Assembly: GCA_007136145.1 (NCBI GenBank)
Contig: SLHN01000183.1
Coordinates: forward strand, 1-15,747
Origin: Thioalkalivibrio sp.
GTDB taxonomy: Bacteria > Pseudomonadota > Gammaproteobacteria > Ectothiorhodospirales > Ectothiorhodospiraceae
Length of the DNA stretch: 15,747 nt
Direction: 5' to 3'
This document shows, in pieces, positions 1-7,707 of this stretch. Position numbers and translations under genes: made by a program. The stretch's first letter is position 1. Every line of letters starts with the position of its first letter. The notes beneath the pieces were generated by a model. That model had not been told where the DNA came from and did no database searches. It saw only the letters and a program-made list of their open reading frames with translations.

Positions 1-3000
1 AAAGATCGGGCGGTTCCGGCGCCGCGGGAGGTTCCTCGGGCGCGGTGGGTTCGGCGACGACCTCGGGCGGGGGCAAAGGCGCGTCCGGGTCTTCGAACTC
101 GATCTCGATCGTGGTACGGACGGTTTGCACCAGATCGGGAATCAGTTGCGGATACCCGCTGTTGCAGCCGCGCCGATAACGCAGCGTGACCTGCGCGGTC
201 ACCGGGTAGGTCCTCTCCTCCAGCGCCTGGAACATCATTTGCCGGCCATCCGGTGTGCGCTGGGCGACACCAACCTCCTCGCCGTCCAGCGTCCAGTCGA
301 TGTCCAGCCAGAGGTAGTACGGCGGGATCGTCCCGCAACCGGGTCGGACCTCGTCACCGGCCAGGATGTCGAGCATCGACGCCAGTTCGGCGTGCAGCGC
401 GGACAGGTCCATGCCGAGCGCTTCGAGCTGCACCGATACCCGGTTCAGTTCCGGCGTCTGCGCCGCTTCGGCGAGTGATACGCCGAGTGCCGCGGGGGCT
501 CGCAAATTCCCGGTATCGACCTGCAGCGTCAGCGTGGCGTCGTCGAGCATTTCCCAGCGCTCGCGGAATTCCCGCTCCAGGTCGGCGCGCCGGGAATGCC
601 ATTGCGCCAGAATCTCGGGCAAACACTGCTGCGTCAGGCCGGTGGCCGCATCGACCGCATCGGGTTCGTCGGGGCTCGCGCGCAGGCCATGCCGCGCCGC
701 GACCGCCGCCCGGTCGGCAACGAAATCCTCGACTTCTTCCGGAGTCGGGAACCGGCGCAGCAACTGCTCGATGCCCACCTCGGGCACCGCTTCGTCAAAG
801 GTGCCGGCAAGCAGGATGCGGCAGGGTTCGGCCAGCAACGGGCCCGGGTCGTCGACTTCGACGGTGAGTGCCGGGGCGATCACCTGCTCCTGCCCCGTCC
901 AGCTGCCGGGAACCTCCCACTCGGCGAACAGCTCGACGATATTCGAGCCGGGATCGCCGAAACGCAGCTCGACGTCGGCGCCGACACCCGACGGCCGGCC
1001 ATCGATCCGCCAGCTCAGCGTCGCGTCGTCCGGAATGTTGCTGCGCAATGCGTGGAACTCGTAGGCACGGTCCGGCTCGGCGAGCGCGCCGAGATCGCGC
1101 GGCGGCCGAATCGCCAGTTCGGGCAGCAGGGCATCGGCGCGGATATCGACACTGAGCTCGGCGGTCGCGCGGCCGTCGCGCAACACCCGGTCCGATCGGG
1201 TCCATTGCGCCCGGACCTCGAGGGTCCGTGGCCCGGGCTCCTCGAACATGTGCAGCAGCGTATCGCCGCGGCCGATTTCCGTGCCATCCTCGAACCAGAC
1301 GTACACCGTCTCCGGCGGAATCGCCGTTGCGTCGAGTCCGAATGCGTAGGGTGCATCCGTCGCCGCGCGTTCTTCGATCACCGCCGGTGGCGGCAGGATT
1401 GCCAGCGCGGGTTCGACTGGCTGATAGTGAGCACGGAACTCGTCGAGCAGTTCCTCGATCTTCGCGCGTTGCGCGCGCGTATGCTCGAAAGCGACCGAAT
1501 GCTGAGTACGCAGATCGTGCGCGGCCCACCACTGCACCCGGTACAGTCTTTGCTGAGCATGCGTTGCCCCCTGCATCGTCGCTGCGGCGTCGTTCAACGC
1601 GATCGTCGCGGCGTGGATCGCCGTCCGGATGCGGCGATCGAACGGGTCATCGAGTTGCGCGTGGTTGTCGTTCAGCGCTTCGCGCTTGATCCGCAGCATC
1701 TGTTGTTCGTAGCGGTCCAGGTCGTCCATCGTCTCCTGGAACAGGCGCACCGCCAGACTGTGATCAAACGCCGGATCGGCGGTCAGCGGCGGCGAACCGG
1801 TCAGTGGCCGCGCAAGAAGCGATTCGGCACCACCAGTCGCGGTGCGATACAGACTCTCGACGGTATCGCGGATCTCGTGCACCGCCGAATAGGCATCGTG
1901 GTAGCGCTGCAACGCCTGCATCGCCTCGATCCGCTGCTCCTCGGCGGACCCGAGCCAGCGCATGATCACGTTGCGCGTGCCCTCGTGGTTCAACCACGCC
2001 ATCCCCACGCCGTGGATATCGAGTTCGTGGAACAGACGCTCGACTTCGGCCAGCAACGCCAGCGCGGCCTCGTCGCCGCCCTCGAGCCCCTGTTCGGCGC
2101 GATGCCGCGATTCGAGCGATTCCGTGACTGCCGCGCACAGCGCCGCCTCGACGTCGCCCCAGGCGGCGGTCCGCTGCTCGAGCAATGGCCGCATCGCATG
2201 CTGTGCCGCGGGTTCGAAGCGCGACAGCCCATCCCAGCCCGGCTCCGCCTGCGACGGCACGCGATCGCCCAGCGCCTCGGCAAAATCGTCGATCGTGCCG
2301 GTCAGTCTCGCCACCTCGGCGCGCGCATGCTGAACCGCAGGATGCCGCCCCATGAAGCTCGCGGTCCCGCCGTACACGGTGCTCTCGAGCGCACGCACGA
2401 AGGCGCGGGTACCGAAGGCGTTGATTCCGCTCAGCACCTCCTGGCTGAAGTTCCGTTCCTCGGACAACGCCAGCGCCCGCGTGAAGACCCCTTCGACCCA
2501 GTGTTCTCCACCGGGCTGCAGCACATCGTCGAAGAAGCGGCAGACGGCATCCGACCCGGTCTGGTATCCGTCCAGGCCCGTGAATCTGCCGTCGTCGTCG
2601 AAGCTCGCGGTCACGTACAGCACCATGAACTGGTGGTCGAACAGCACCGTAGTGGTCAGGTCGATTACCGAACCGCCGATCGACTGCACCACCTGCGGCA
2701 GCGCCGTCTTGGGTGAAAGCATCAGAATCAGCGACCTGGCCAGCGCGGTGCCGTCGCGTTCGATCAGGCCGGTATAAAGGTGGCTGGCGATCATCCCGTA
2801 GTAGGTCTTCGACGCCAGCGTGCGCCCGAGTGCGATCGCCAGTTCGGCATCGGATTGCGCGTCGCGGACCTGCACCATCAGGTCCAGCCACATCGACAGC
2901 GACTGCGCCCGGTTCTGAATCGCCCGATCGGTCGCGGCGAGGTCGCGGTAGACATCGGCCAGAAAGCGAGAACTCTCGGTCGGGCGGGTCGTCAGCGCCT

Positions 3001-4327
3001 CGATCTCGGTACCGAACACGCGCAGCAATTGCTGCCCGAATTCGGTCTTGTGCAGGAAGTTGCGCAGGGTGACGACGTCCTCGCGCGCGACCCGCTCGCG
3101 CTCGGCCCGGCGCCAGGCCTGAAATTCATCGAGCTGCTGGAGAACGTTCTGCTGTACGCGCTGATCGAGCCGGGACAGCACCTCGCTGCGCCGGGCAGCG
3201 GGCAGATCGACCAGTTGCAACGCGAGGATGAAATTGGCCTGGCGGGCCTGCGGACCTTCGGGCATCACCCGGAGAACGTTCCCGAGGGTGTGCGCGTAGT
3301 TCTCGCGCGCCTGCTGGGCGAGGTTCTGCATGTCCGTGATGTCGCGCGGCGGCGTACGGAGGCCGCGGCCGAACTGGGTGCGCGCCTGCGTGTGCAGATG
3401 GCGGTTGACCGAATTGATGCGCCGCAGATACTTGTCGCGCTCGTATTCGAGCTGCTTGATCCGGGCTTCGTTGATCGCGCGCTGACGCGCCGGCGCATCG
3501 GCCTGTTCGCGGAGCAGCCGATCGATCTGCCGCTGCTTGCGCTGGGCCTGATCGACCATCTCGGCGACGTACATCCCGGCGTCGCGGTAGTCGATCGATT
3601 CCCCCGGCGTGCGCATCTGCGCCTCGACCCGGGCCGCCTCGACGCGGCTGTAGGTATCGGCGTCGCGGCGGCCGAAGTGTTCGGCGATGCGGGTGAATTC
3701 GGTGTCGGTGGTCGCATCGTGCGCGACCATGAAATCGGTTCCGGTGTCGAAATCGCGGGGATCCATCCGCACCGCGCCGCCGCTGCGCCGGCGCACCTCG
3801 AGCGCGACGGCCTGGCGATACGCGGCCTCGACGCGCTGGATGTCCTCGAGCGTGACCGGCCGGCCGTCCTTGCGCCGGACCAGGAAATCGGTATCCGAGC
3901 CAATGCGCCACTCGCCGGCATCCGGTGCCGGTCGTTGCAGATCGAGCTCGTAGGCGCCCAGATCACCGACCGCCTTGCGCGCGATACGCAGGTTCTCGCG
4001 CTGATGCCAGAACATCGCCTCCTGGTACTGGCTGTGCGTAAGATCGCCAATGCCGGGGACGCGATCCCAGTACTGCTCCGAAACGCCGCGCAGCGTGTGC
4101 AGATGGTTGATGTTCTTCAGCAGCACCGCCTGGTTGTGCGGATCGCTCAGGTCGGTGGCGGCACGCCAGATCTTATCGGCCGTTTCCTGCCCGGACACAG
4201 AGCCGAGCACGCCAAAAAGCAGGAACACGGCGACAAGAAATCCCCGAAACCCGCCGCCAACGGTGGGCGGCACACTTCCAGCAGGAGGACCGGGGATGGG
4301 ATTTCGTTCCAGACGTGTCGAATCCAT
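1..4327 (-). CDS. Giant exported protein of unknown function, C-terminal end outside window
   Basis: I do not recognise this protein. Reading the minus strand from the ATG at 4327 gives one open frame of 1,442 codons to the window edge with no stop, so the gene continues to the left. An in-frame TAA lies about 47 bases upstream of the ATG, which bounds the start; no strong Shine-Dalgarno is visible. Residues about 28-46 form a hydrophobic stretch (FRGFLVAVFLLFGVLGSVSG) followed by QE, which looks like a signal peptide, or less likely an anchor, so the protein is probably periplasmic or surface-located. Residues 50-1000 look mostly helical and charged, with likely coiled coil around 255-310 and 395-430. 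Residues about 995-1390 hold three beta-rich, PKD/Ig-like segments. The visible end is rich in Pro and Glu. Near residues 143-150 and 195-201 there are two TDF[LM]V motifs. Six cysteines are scattered through the C-terminal two thirds. Codon composition resembles the neighbouring core genes. Confidence is high that it is a gene and nil for function. Confidence 0.85.
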   Translation of the reverse strand, partial: MDSTRLERNPIPGPPAGSVPPTVGGGFRGFLVAVFLLFGVLGSVSGQETADKIWRAATDLSDPHNQAVLLKNINHLHTLRGVSEQYWDRVPGIGDLTHSQYQEAMFWHQRENLRIARKAVGDLGAYELDLQRPAPDAGEWRIGSDTDFLVRRKDGRPVTLEDIQRVEAAYRQAVALEVRRRSGGAVRMDPRDFDTGTDFMVAHDATTDTEFTRIAEHFGRRDADTYSRVEAARVEAQMRTPGESIDYRDAGMYVAEMVDQAQRKQRQIDRLLREQADAPARQRAINEARIKQLEYERDKYLRRINSVNRHLHTQARTQFGRGLRTPPRDITDMQNLAQQARENYAHTLGNVLRVMPEGPQARQANFILALQLVDLPAARRSEVLSRLDQRVQQNVLQQLDEFQAWRRAERERVAREDVVTLRNFLHKTEFGQQLLRVFGTEIEALTTRPTESSRFLADVYRDLAATDRAIQNRAQSLSMWLDLMVQVRDAQSDAELAIALGRTLASKTYYGMIASHLYTGLIERDGTALARSLILMLSPKTALPQVVQSIGGSVIDLTTTVLFDHQFMVLYVTASFDDDGRFTGLDGYQTGSDAVCRFFDDVLQPGGEHWVEGVFTRALALSEERNFSQEVLSGINAFGTRAFVRALESTVYGGTASFMGRHPAVQHARAEVARLTGTIDDFAEALGDRVPSQAEPGWDGLSRFEPAAQHAMRPLLEQRTAAWGDVEAALCAAVTESLESRHRAEQGLEGGDEAALALLAEVERLFHELDIHGVGMAWLNHEGTRNVIMRWLGSAEEQRIEAMQALQRYHDAYSAVHEIRDTVESLYRTATGGAESLLARPLTGSPPLTADPAFDHSLAVRLFQETMDDLDRYEQQMLRIKREALNDNHAQLDDPFDRRIRTAIHAATIALNDAAATMQGATHAQQRLYRVQWWAAHDLRTQHSVAFEHTRAQRAKIEELLDEFRAHYQPVEPALAILPPPAVIEERAATDAPYAFGLDATAIPPETVYVWFEDGTEIGRGDTLLHMFEEPGPRTLEVRAQWTRSDRVLRDGRATAELSVDIRADALLPELAIRPPRDLGALAEPDRAYEFHALRSNIPDDATLSWRIDGRPSGVGADVELRFGDPGSNIVELFAEWEVPGSWTGQEQVIAPALTVEVDDPGPLLAEPCRILLAGTFDEAVPEVGIEQLLRRFPTPEEVEDFVADRAAVAARHGLRASPDEPDAVDAATGLTQQCLPEILAQWHSRRADLEREFRERWEMLDDATLTLQVDTGNLRAPAALGVSLAEAAQTPELNRVSVQLEALGMDLSALHAELASMLDILAGDEVRPGCGTIPPYYLWLDIDWTLDGEEVGVAQRTPDGRQMMFQALEERTYPVTAQVTLRYRRGCNSGYPQLIPDLVQTVRTTIEIEFEDPDAPLPPPEVVAEPTAPEEPPAAPEPPDL

Positions 4328-4447
4328 GGTGCCTGCGCCCGTGGACAGCGGCAATACGGCGCTGCAGAGGCTTTATTTGGTTGACCAGTACCCGGAAAGA
4401 ACCCTGCTGATCGGCACCCACCGCGTCATCCGTTACGCCTGCTTCGG

Positions 4448-4464
4448 TACCCCTGACAGGGGTA
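4448..4464. promoter_or_regulatory. Perfect 17-bp palindrome, candidate operator
   Basis: The sequence is TACCCCTG, one central base, then CAGGGGTA: two perfect 8-base arms. On the minus strand it lies 18 bases past the -10-like TATACT box at 4488-4483, so it would cover about +12 to +28 of a transcript reading into the giant gene. That position suits a repressor site. The one-base spacer makes it a better protein-binding dyad than an RNA hairpin. No regulator is identified. Confidence 0.4.
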
Positions 4465-4482
4465 TTCGTCCGGGTTTCCTTG

Positions 4483-4488
4483 AGTATA
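4483..4488 (-). promoter_or_regulatory. Candidate -10 box for the giant gene
   Basis: Reading the minus strand, TATACT (4488-4483) is a 5-of-6 match to the sigma-70 -10 consensus. No good -35 hexamer sits 16-18 bases upstream, so the promoter would need an activator or is only suggestive. It predicts a start near 4476 and a leader of about 150 bases before the ATG at 4327. Confidence 0.35.
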
Positions 4489-4552
4489 GGCACGATCGGC
4501 GCTCTTTGCGCCCGGACCAAACCCACATGGCCATGCAAACCCTGATAAATGG

Positions 4553-4652
4553 GTAGGGTGCCAATGAGCGCAGCGAATTGCGCCGCTCGGGGGCCGGGGG
4601 CCGAAGCCAGCGTGGTTTCGGTGCGGTTTGGCTGCGCCTCACGGCACCCTAC
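4553..4652. repeat. Dispersed 100-bp TAGGGTG inverted-repeat element, copy 1
   Basis: The element begins GTAGGGTGCC and ends GGCACCCTAC, a perfect 10-bp terminal inverted repeat. Inside, TGAGCGCAGC on the left can pair with GCTGCGCCTCA on the right with one extra base, and TTGCGCCG with CGGTGCGG imperfectly, so most of the element could fold into one long hairpin. Related copies lie at 11723-11826 and 15290-15387. It is too short to encode a protein and has no clear target-site duplication, so it fits a REP-like or MITE-like non-autonomous element. This copy has the best-preserved ends of the three. Confidence 0.8.
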
Positions 4653-4671
4653 GCAGGTTCTTTCACGCTAA

Positions 4672-4701
4672 CGGGAACCTACCGGCGAGCGGTTCTTCCC
4701 G
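4672..4701 (-). terminator. Weak hairpin just after pgeF
   Basis: Three bases after the pgeF stop codon, CGGGAA and TTCCCG form six base pairs, with a further ACC/GGT pairing around a seven-base loop and a small internal loop. The minus strand then reads TTAGCG rather than a run of T, so this is at best a weak intrinsic terminator or an mRNA 3'-end stabiliser. Confidence 0.3.
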
Positions 4702-4704
4702 CAG

Positions 4705-5445
4705 TCAGGAAATCCGCCAGATCAAGGTCGCCATGCGTCCGCAGCGCCCATCGCGGCGATAGGAAAAGAAGGTGTGGGACTCGCGATGGGTGCAGCGCCC
4801 TCCTCCGTGGATTTCGCGTACGCCGGCGCGCTCGAGGCGTTGCCGGGCCAGGCGGTAGACATCGGCAAACCAGCGATCACCCAGCCCCGGGCGAAACGCG
4901 GTGGCAGCTTCCGGATCCTGGTTGAGGAAAACGGCTCGGACTTCGGGGCCGACTTCGAACGCTTCCGGTCCGATCGCCGGCCCCAGCCAGGCGGTAATGG
5001 CCTCGGGCGGGTGTTGCATCGCGCGTAGGGTGGCTTCCAGCACTCCGCCAGCAAGTCCACGCCAACCAGCGTGCGCAGCGCCGACTTCCTGGCCGTCGGT
5101 ACTCGCGAACAGGACTGGCAGACAGTCCGCGGTCTGCACGCTGCAGACCTCGCCGGCGGCGGCCGCAATCACCGCATCGGCCTCGGTATCGCCGGTGACG
5201 GCATCGGCCGAAGCAACCCCGGAACCATGGACCTGCCGTGGCCAGACGGGCGGCTCGGGCAGATCGAGCAGCCGGGAGAGATGCTGGCGGTTGCGGTGCA
5301 CGATGGCGGGGTCGTCGCCGGTGTGCAAGGCCAGGTTCAGGCTGGCCCAGGGCCCGGCGCTGTAGCCTCCGACTCGGGTTGTCTGCACGGCTCGAACCCC
5401 TGGCGGCAATGGCCAGTCCGGGACCAGCAGCGGGAGATCGTTCAT
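4705..5445 (-). CDS. pgeF: Peptidoglycan editing factor / multicopper polyphenol oxidase (YfiH family)
   Basis: This 246-residue protein belongs to the YfiH/DUF152 (laccase-domain) family. In E. coli the member PgeF helps keep peptidoglycan precursors correct; other members show polyphenol oxidase or purine nucleoside phosphorylase activity in vitro. The three family metal ligands are visible: H73 in QVHG, C108 in TADCLPV and H125 in AAHAGWRG. The GPAIGP motif and the C-terminal CTHRESHTFFSYRRDG signature are also present, and the length is typical. The start was set at MNDLPLL because its ATG overlaps the rluD stop as ATGA, a common coupling; a longer frame upstream only reads through rluD codons. 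It is the second gene of an rluD-pgeF operon, the same order as in E. coli. The family call is secure; the true substrate is less so. Confidence 0.95.
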   Translation of the reverse strand: MNDLPLLVPDWPLPPGVRAVQTTRVGGYSAGPWASLNLALHTGDDPAIVHRNRQHLSRLLDLPEPPVWPRQVHGSGVASADAVTGDTEADAVIAAAAGEVCSVQTADCLPVLFASTDGQEVGAAHAGWRGLAGGVLEATLRAMQHPPEAITAWLGPAIGPEAFEVGPEVRAVFLNQDPEAATAFRPGLGDRWFADVYRLARQRLERAGVREIHGGGRCTHRESHTFFSYRRDGRCGRMATLIWRIS

Positions 5446-6413
5446 GGTTTCCCCGCTTCCTCTTCCGCCGCAACGGCATCCGCCCGCAGTGCATCCAGGA
5501 GTGTCTGGAAATCGGCGGGCAAAGGTGCCTCGAAACGGCATTCTTCACCAGTCCGCGGGTGTACAAGCCCCAGTACCGCGGCATGCAGGGCCTGCCGGTG
5601 GAACGCGGCGAGGGTTTCGGCGGCGTGCGGGCTCATGCCTCGCACCGGGCGTGGTCGCCCCCCGTAGGCAGGATCGCCGACCACGGGATGGCCGAGTTTG
5701 GCCATGTGGACGCGGATCTGGTGCGTCCGACCCGTATCCAGTCTCACCTGCAGCAGGCTGTGCGCGCGCAGGCGTTCGAGTACGCGGTAATGGGTCACCG
5801 CGGGCTTTCCGCCGGCGACCACCGCCATGCGCTTGCGATCGACCGGGTGGCGTCCGATCGGGGCATCGACTGTTCCCCCGCTGATCAGCACGCCTTGCAC
5901 CAGCGCCCGGTATTCCCGATGCACGCTGCGTTCCTGAAGTTGCCGCACCAGGTTCGTCTGCGCCGCCGCTGTACGCGCGACGACCAGCAGCCCAGTCGTT
6001 TCCTTGTCGAGGCGATGCACGATCCCGGCCCGTGGCAGCGAGGCAAGCTCCGGGGCGTAATGCAGCAGCGCATTCACGAGGGTCCCTTCGCGGTGACCCG
6101 CGGCCGGATGCACGACCAGACCCACCGGCTTGTTGATGACGATCATCGCGGAGTCGGCATGCACCACCTCCAATGCAATCGGCTCCGGTTGGGCAGTCGA
6201 CACCGGCGTCTCGGGGACCCGCAGGCGAACCTGCTCGCCGCCACGGACAGGAGCGCGCGGAACCGGCTGCTCGCCATCCACGGTCAACGCCCCTTCCTGC
6301 AACCACTGTTTCAACTGGCTGCGGGAATACGCGGTGAGAACCCGGGCCAGGGCCGCGTCGAGGCGCATGCCCGCAAGTTCCGGGGGGAGTTCCACCTGCA
6401 GTTCATTCATCAT
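5442..6413 (-). CDS. rluD: 23S rRNA pseudouridine(1911/1915/1917) synthase
   Basis: RluD converts three uridines in helix 69 of 23S rRNA to pseudouridine, which supports ribosome assembly and termination. The protein has an N-terminal S4 RNA-binding domain (about residues 14-62, around MRLDAALARVL...YSRSQLKQWL) and an RluA-type catalytic domain. The signature GIVHRLDKETTGLLVVA places the catalytic Asp near residue 136, and the later TGRTHQIRVHMAKLGHPVVGD motif is intact. Length is about 323 residues, normal for RluD. Two adjacent ATGs (6413 and 6410) precede the conserved NELQVELP start; neither has a clear ribosome binding site. An open frame continues upstream to 6614 but overlaps bamD and lacks conservation. 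The gene is divergent from bamD and overlaps pgeF by 4 bp. Identity as RluD rather than RluC or RluA rests on the S4 domain and this neighbourhood. Confidence 0.95.
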   Translation of the reverse strand: MMNELQVELPPELAGMRLDAALARVLTAYSRSQLKQWLQEGALTVDGEQPVPRAPVRGGEQVRLRVPETPVSTAQPEPIALEVVHADSAMIVINKPVGLVVHPAAGHREGTLVNALLHYAPELASLPRAGIVHRLDKETTGLLVVARTAAAQTNLVRQLQERSVHREYRALVQGVLISGGTVDAPIGRHPVDRKRMAVVAGGKPAVTHYRVLERLRAHSLLQVRLDTGRTHQIRVHMAKLGHPVVGDPAYGGRPRPVRGMSPHAAETLAAFHRQALHAAVLGLVHPRTGEECRFEAPLPADFQTLLDALRADAVAAEEEAGKP

Positions 6414-6444
6414 CGGCAAAGCGCGGAGGAAACCCGCATTGTTG

Positions 6445-6450
6445 TAGAAT
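6445..6450 (+). promoter_or_regulatory. Candidate -10 box for bamD
   Basis: TAGAAT matches the sigma-70 -10 consensus at five of six positions. No convincing -35 is seen at the usual spacing. A start near 6457 would give about 27 bases of leader to the GTG at 6484, which contains a GAGG ribosome binding site, but only about three bases to the ATG at 6460. Confidence 0.4.
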
Positions 6451-6483
6451 CCTGGCGTCATGCATAGCAATCGAGGCTCCGCC

Positions 6484-7314
6484 GTGTCCCTGGCCCGTTC
6501 GTTGATCGTTCTGATCGTCATCATAACCGTGTCCGGCTGCGCCGGTCTGCGCGAGGACCCGACCCGCAACTGGTCCGCCAGCCAGTTGTACAGCGAGGCC
6601 AAGGCGGCGCTCAACGGCCGCGATTACCAGAAGGCGGTGGAGTATTACGAGATCCTGGAAGCGCGCTTCCCGTTCGGACGCTTTGCCCAGCAGGCCCAGA
6701 TCGAGATCCCATACGCCTACTACAAGGCCGGTGAAACCGAGGCGGCACTGGCTGCCGTCGATCGTTTCGTGCAGCTGAATCCGCGCCATCCGCATCTCGA
6801 CTACGCCTATTATCTTCGCGGCCTGATCAATTTCGATCCGGACGCCGGGTTCCTCAGCCGCTTCTTCCCGATGGATCCGTCCGAAATGGACATCAAGCCG
6901 CTGCAACAGTCATTTCAGGACTTCGGACGTCTGGTAACCGAATTCCCCGACAGCCGTTACTCCGATGATGCGCGCGCGCGGATGATCTATATCCGCAACG
7001 CACTGGCGGCGCACGAACTTCGCGTCGCACAGTTCTACGTCGAACGCCAGGCATGGGTCGCGGCGTCGCAGCGGGCACGTTACGTGGTGGAGCGCTACCA
7101 GGGAGCGGACGTGATGCCTCAGGCGCTGGCCGTGCTGTATCAGAGCTACCGGGCGCTGGAGCTGGAGGACCATGCCGAAAACACCATGATCGTGCTCGAG
7201 CTGAATTTCCCCGAGCACGCGGAAAATGCCAGGGCTGGACGCCCGATCGTCGTCGGTCAGGAGGCGACCGGGTTGCGCCGCTGGATGGAGCGTCTACCGT
7301 TCTTCGCGAATTGA
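6484..7314 (+). CDS. bamD: Outer membrane protein assembly factor BamD (lipoprotein)
   Basis: BamD is the TPR lipoprotein of the BAM complex that folds beta-barrel proteins into the outer membrane, and it is one of the two essential Bam subunits. The N-terminus is a lipoprotein signal peptide (SLIVLIVIITVSGC) whose lipobox VSGC puts the lipidated Cys at residue 19. TPR-like helices follow, including the conserved ALNGRDYQKAVEYYEILEARFPFG and QAQIEIPYAYYKAGE segments. I chose the GTG at 6484 because GAGG lies seven bases upstream and the signal peptide then has normal length. The ATG at 6460 adds eight residues, has no ribosome binding site and would sit almost at the predicted transcript start. 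The protein is 276 residues, slightly longer than E. coli BamD. It is divergent from rluD, as in E. coli (yfiO/rluD/yfiH). Confidence 0.95.
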   Translation: MSLARSLIVLIVIITVSGCAGLREDPTRNWSASQLYSEAKAALNGRDYQKAVEYYEILEARFPFGRFAQQAQIEIPYAYYKAGETEAALAAVDRFVQLNPRHPHLDYAYYLRGLINFDPDAGFLSRFFPMDPSEMDIKPLQQSFQDFGRLVTEFPDSRYSDDARARMIYIRNALAAHELRVAQFYVERQAWVAASQRARYVVERYQGADVMPQALAVLYQSYRALELEDHAENTMIVLELNFPEHAENARAGRPIVVGQEATGLRRWMERLPFFAN

Positions 7315-7368
7315 CCGCCGCCGACCTCCTGCATGCAGGGTGTCAGTGAGCGTGGCGCGACCGTCTCG

Positions 7369-7707
7369 CTACAGCGCCTCGCTGCCCTCCTCGCCGGTGC
7401 GAATGCGCACCGCCCGGTCGACGGGGGTGACGAAAATCTTGCCATCGCCGATCTTTCCGGTGCGCGACGCCTTGATGATGGCCTCGATGCAAAGATCGAC
7501 CTGTTCATCGTCGACCACCAGCTCCACCTTGACCTTAGGCAGAAAATCCACAACGTATTCCGCGCCACGATAGAGCTCGGTATGCCCTTTCTGGCGACCG
7601 AACCCCTGGACTTCGGTTGCCGTCATTCCGGCGATACCAGCCTCGGTCAGCGCCTCGCGGACATCCTCTAGCTTGAACGGCTTGATGATCGCTTCAATCT
7701 TCTTCAT
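7369..7707 (-). CDS. glnB: Nitrogen regulatory protein P-II
   Basis: This 112-residue protein is a complete PII signal protein. PII trimers sense 2-oxoglutarate and ATP/ADP and are uridylylated by GlnD; they control GlnE, NtrB and other targets. The T-loop ELYRGAEYVVDFLPK carries Tyr51, the uridylylation site, and the C-terminal signature TGKIGDGKIFVTPVDRAVRIRTGE is intact. The start ATG overlaps the nadE stop (ATGA) and has a near-perfect AGGAGG upstream. No amtB is present in the window, and the nadE neighbour rather than amtB argues for GlnB over GlnK, although sequence alone does not separate them firmly. The gene is convergent with bamD, 54 bases apart. Confidence 0.93.
   Translation of the reverse strand: MKKIEAIIKPFKLEDVREALTEAGIAGMTATEVQGFGRQKGHTELYRGAEYVVDFLPKVKVELVVDDEQVDLCIEAIIKASRTGKIGDGKIFVTPVDRAVRIRTGEEGSEAL

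Larger units (their letters stand above)
4328..4704. other. Intergenic stretch between pgeF and the giant gene
   Basis: These 377 bases carry no convincing gene. They hold, in minus-strand order, a weak hairpin just after pgeF, a 100-bp dispersed repeat, a -10-like box, a 17-bp palindrome and a leader of about 150 bases before the giant gene. The short frames that cross this stretch on both strands have no ribosome binding sites and run into neighbouring genes in the wrong frame. Confidence 0.7.

Noticed and set aside
596..4384. Long plus-strand open frames (706 and 534 codons) opposite the giant gene
   Set aside because: They are antisense to a continuous minus-strand frame, have low-complexity Arg/His/Leu-rich translations without domains, and reflect high-G+C codon bias.
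5238..6467. 409-codon plus-strand frame over rluD and pgeF
   Set aside because: It is the reverse-strand shadow of two conserved genes.
7328..7339. Perfect palindrome CCTGCATGCAGG between convergent bamD and glnB
   Set aside because: It has no loop and no T run, so it is not an intrinsic terminator; it contains common restriction-type palindromes and may be chance.
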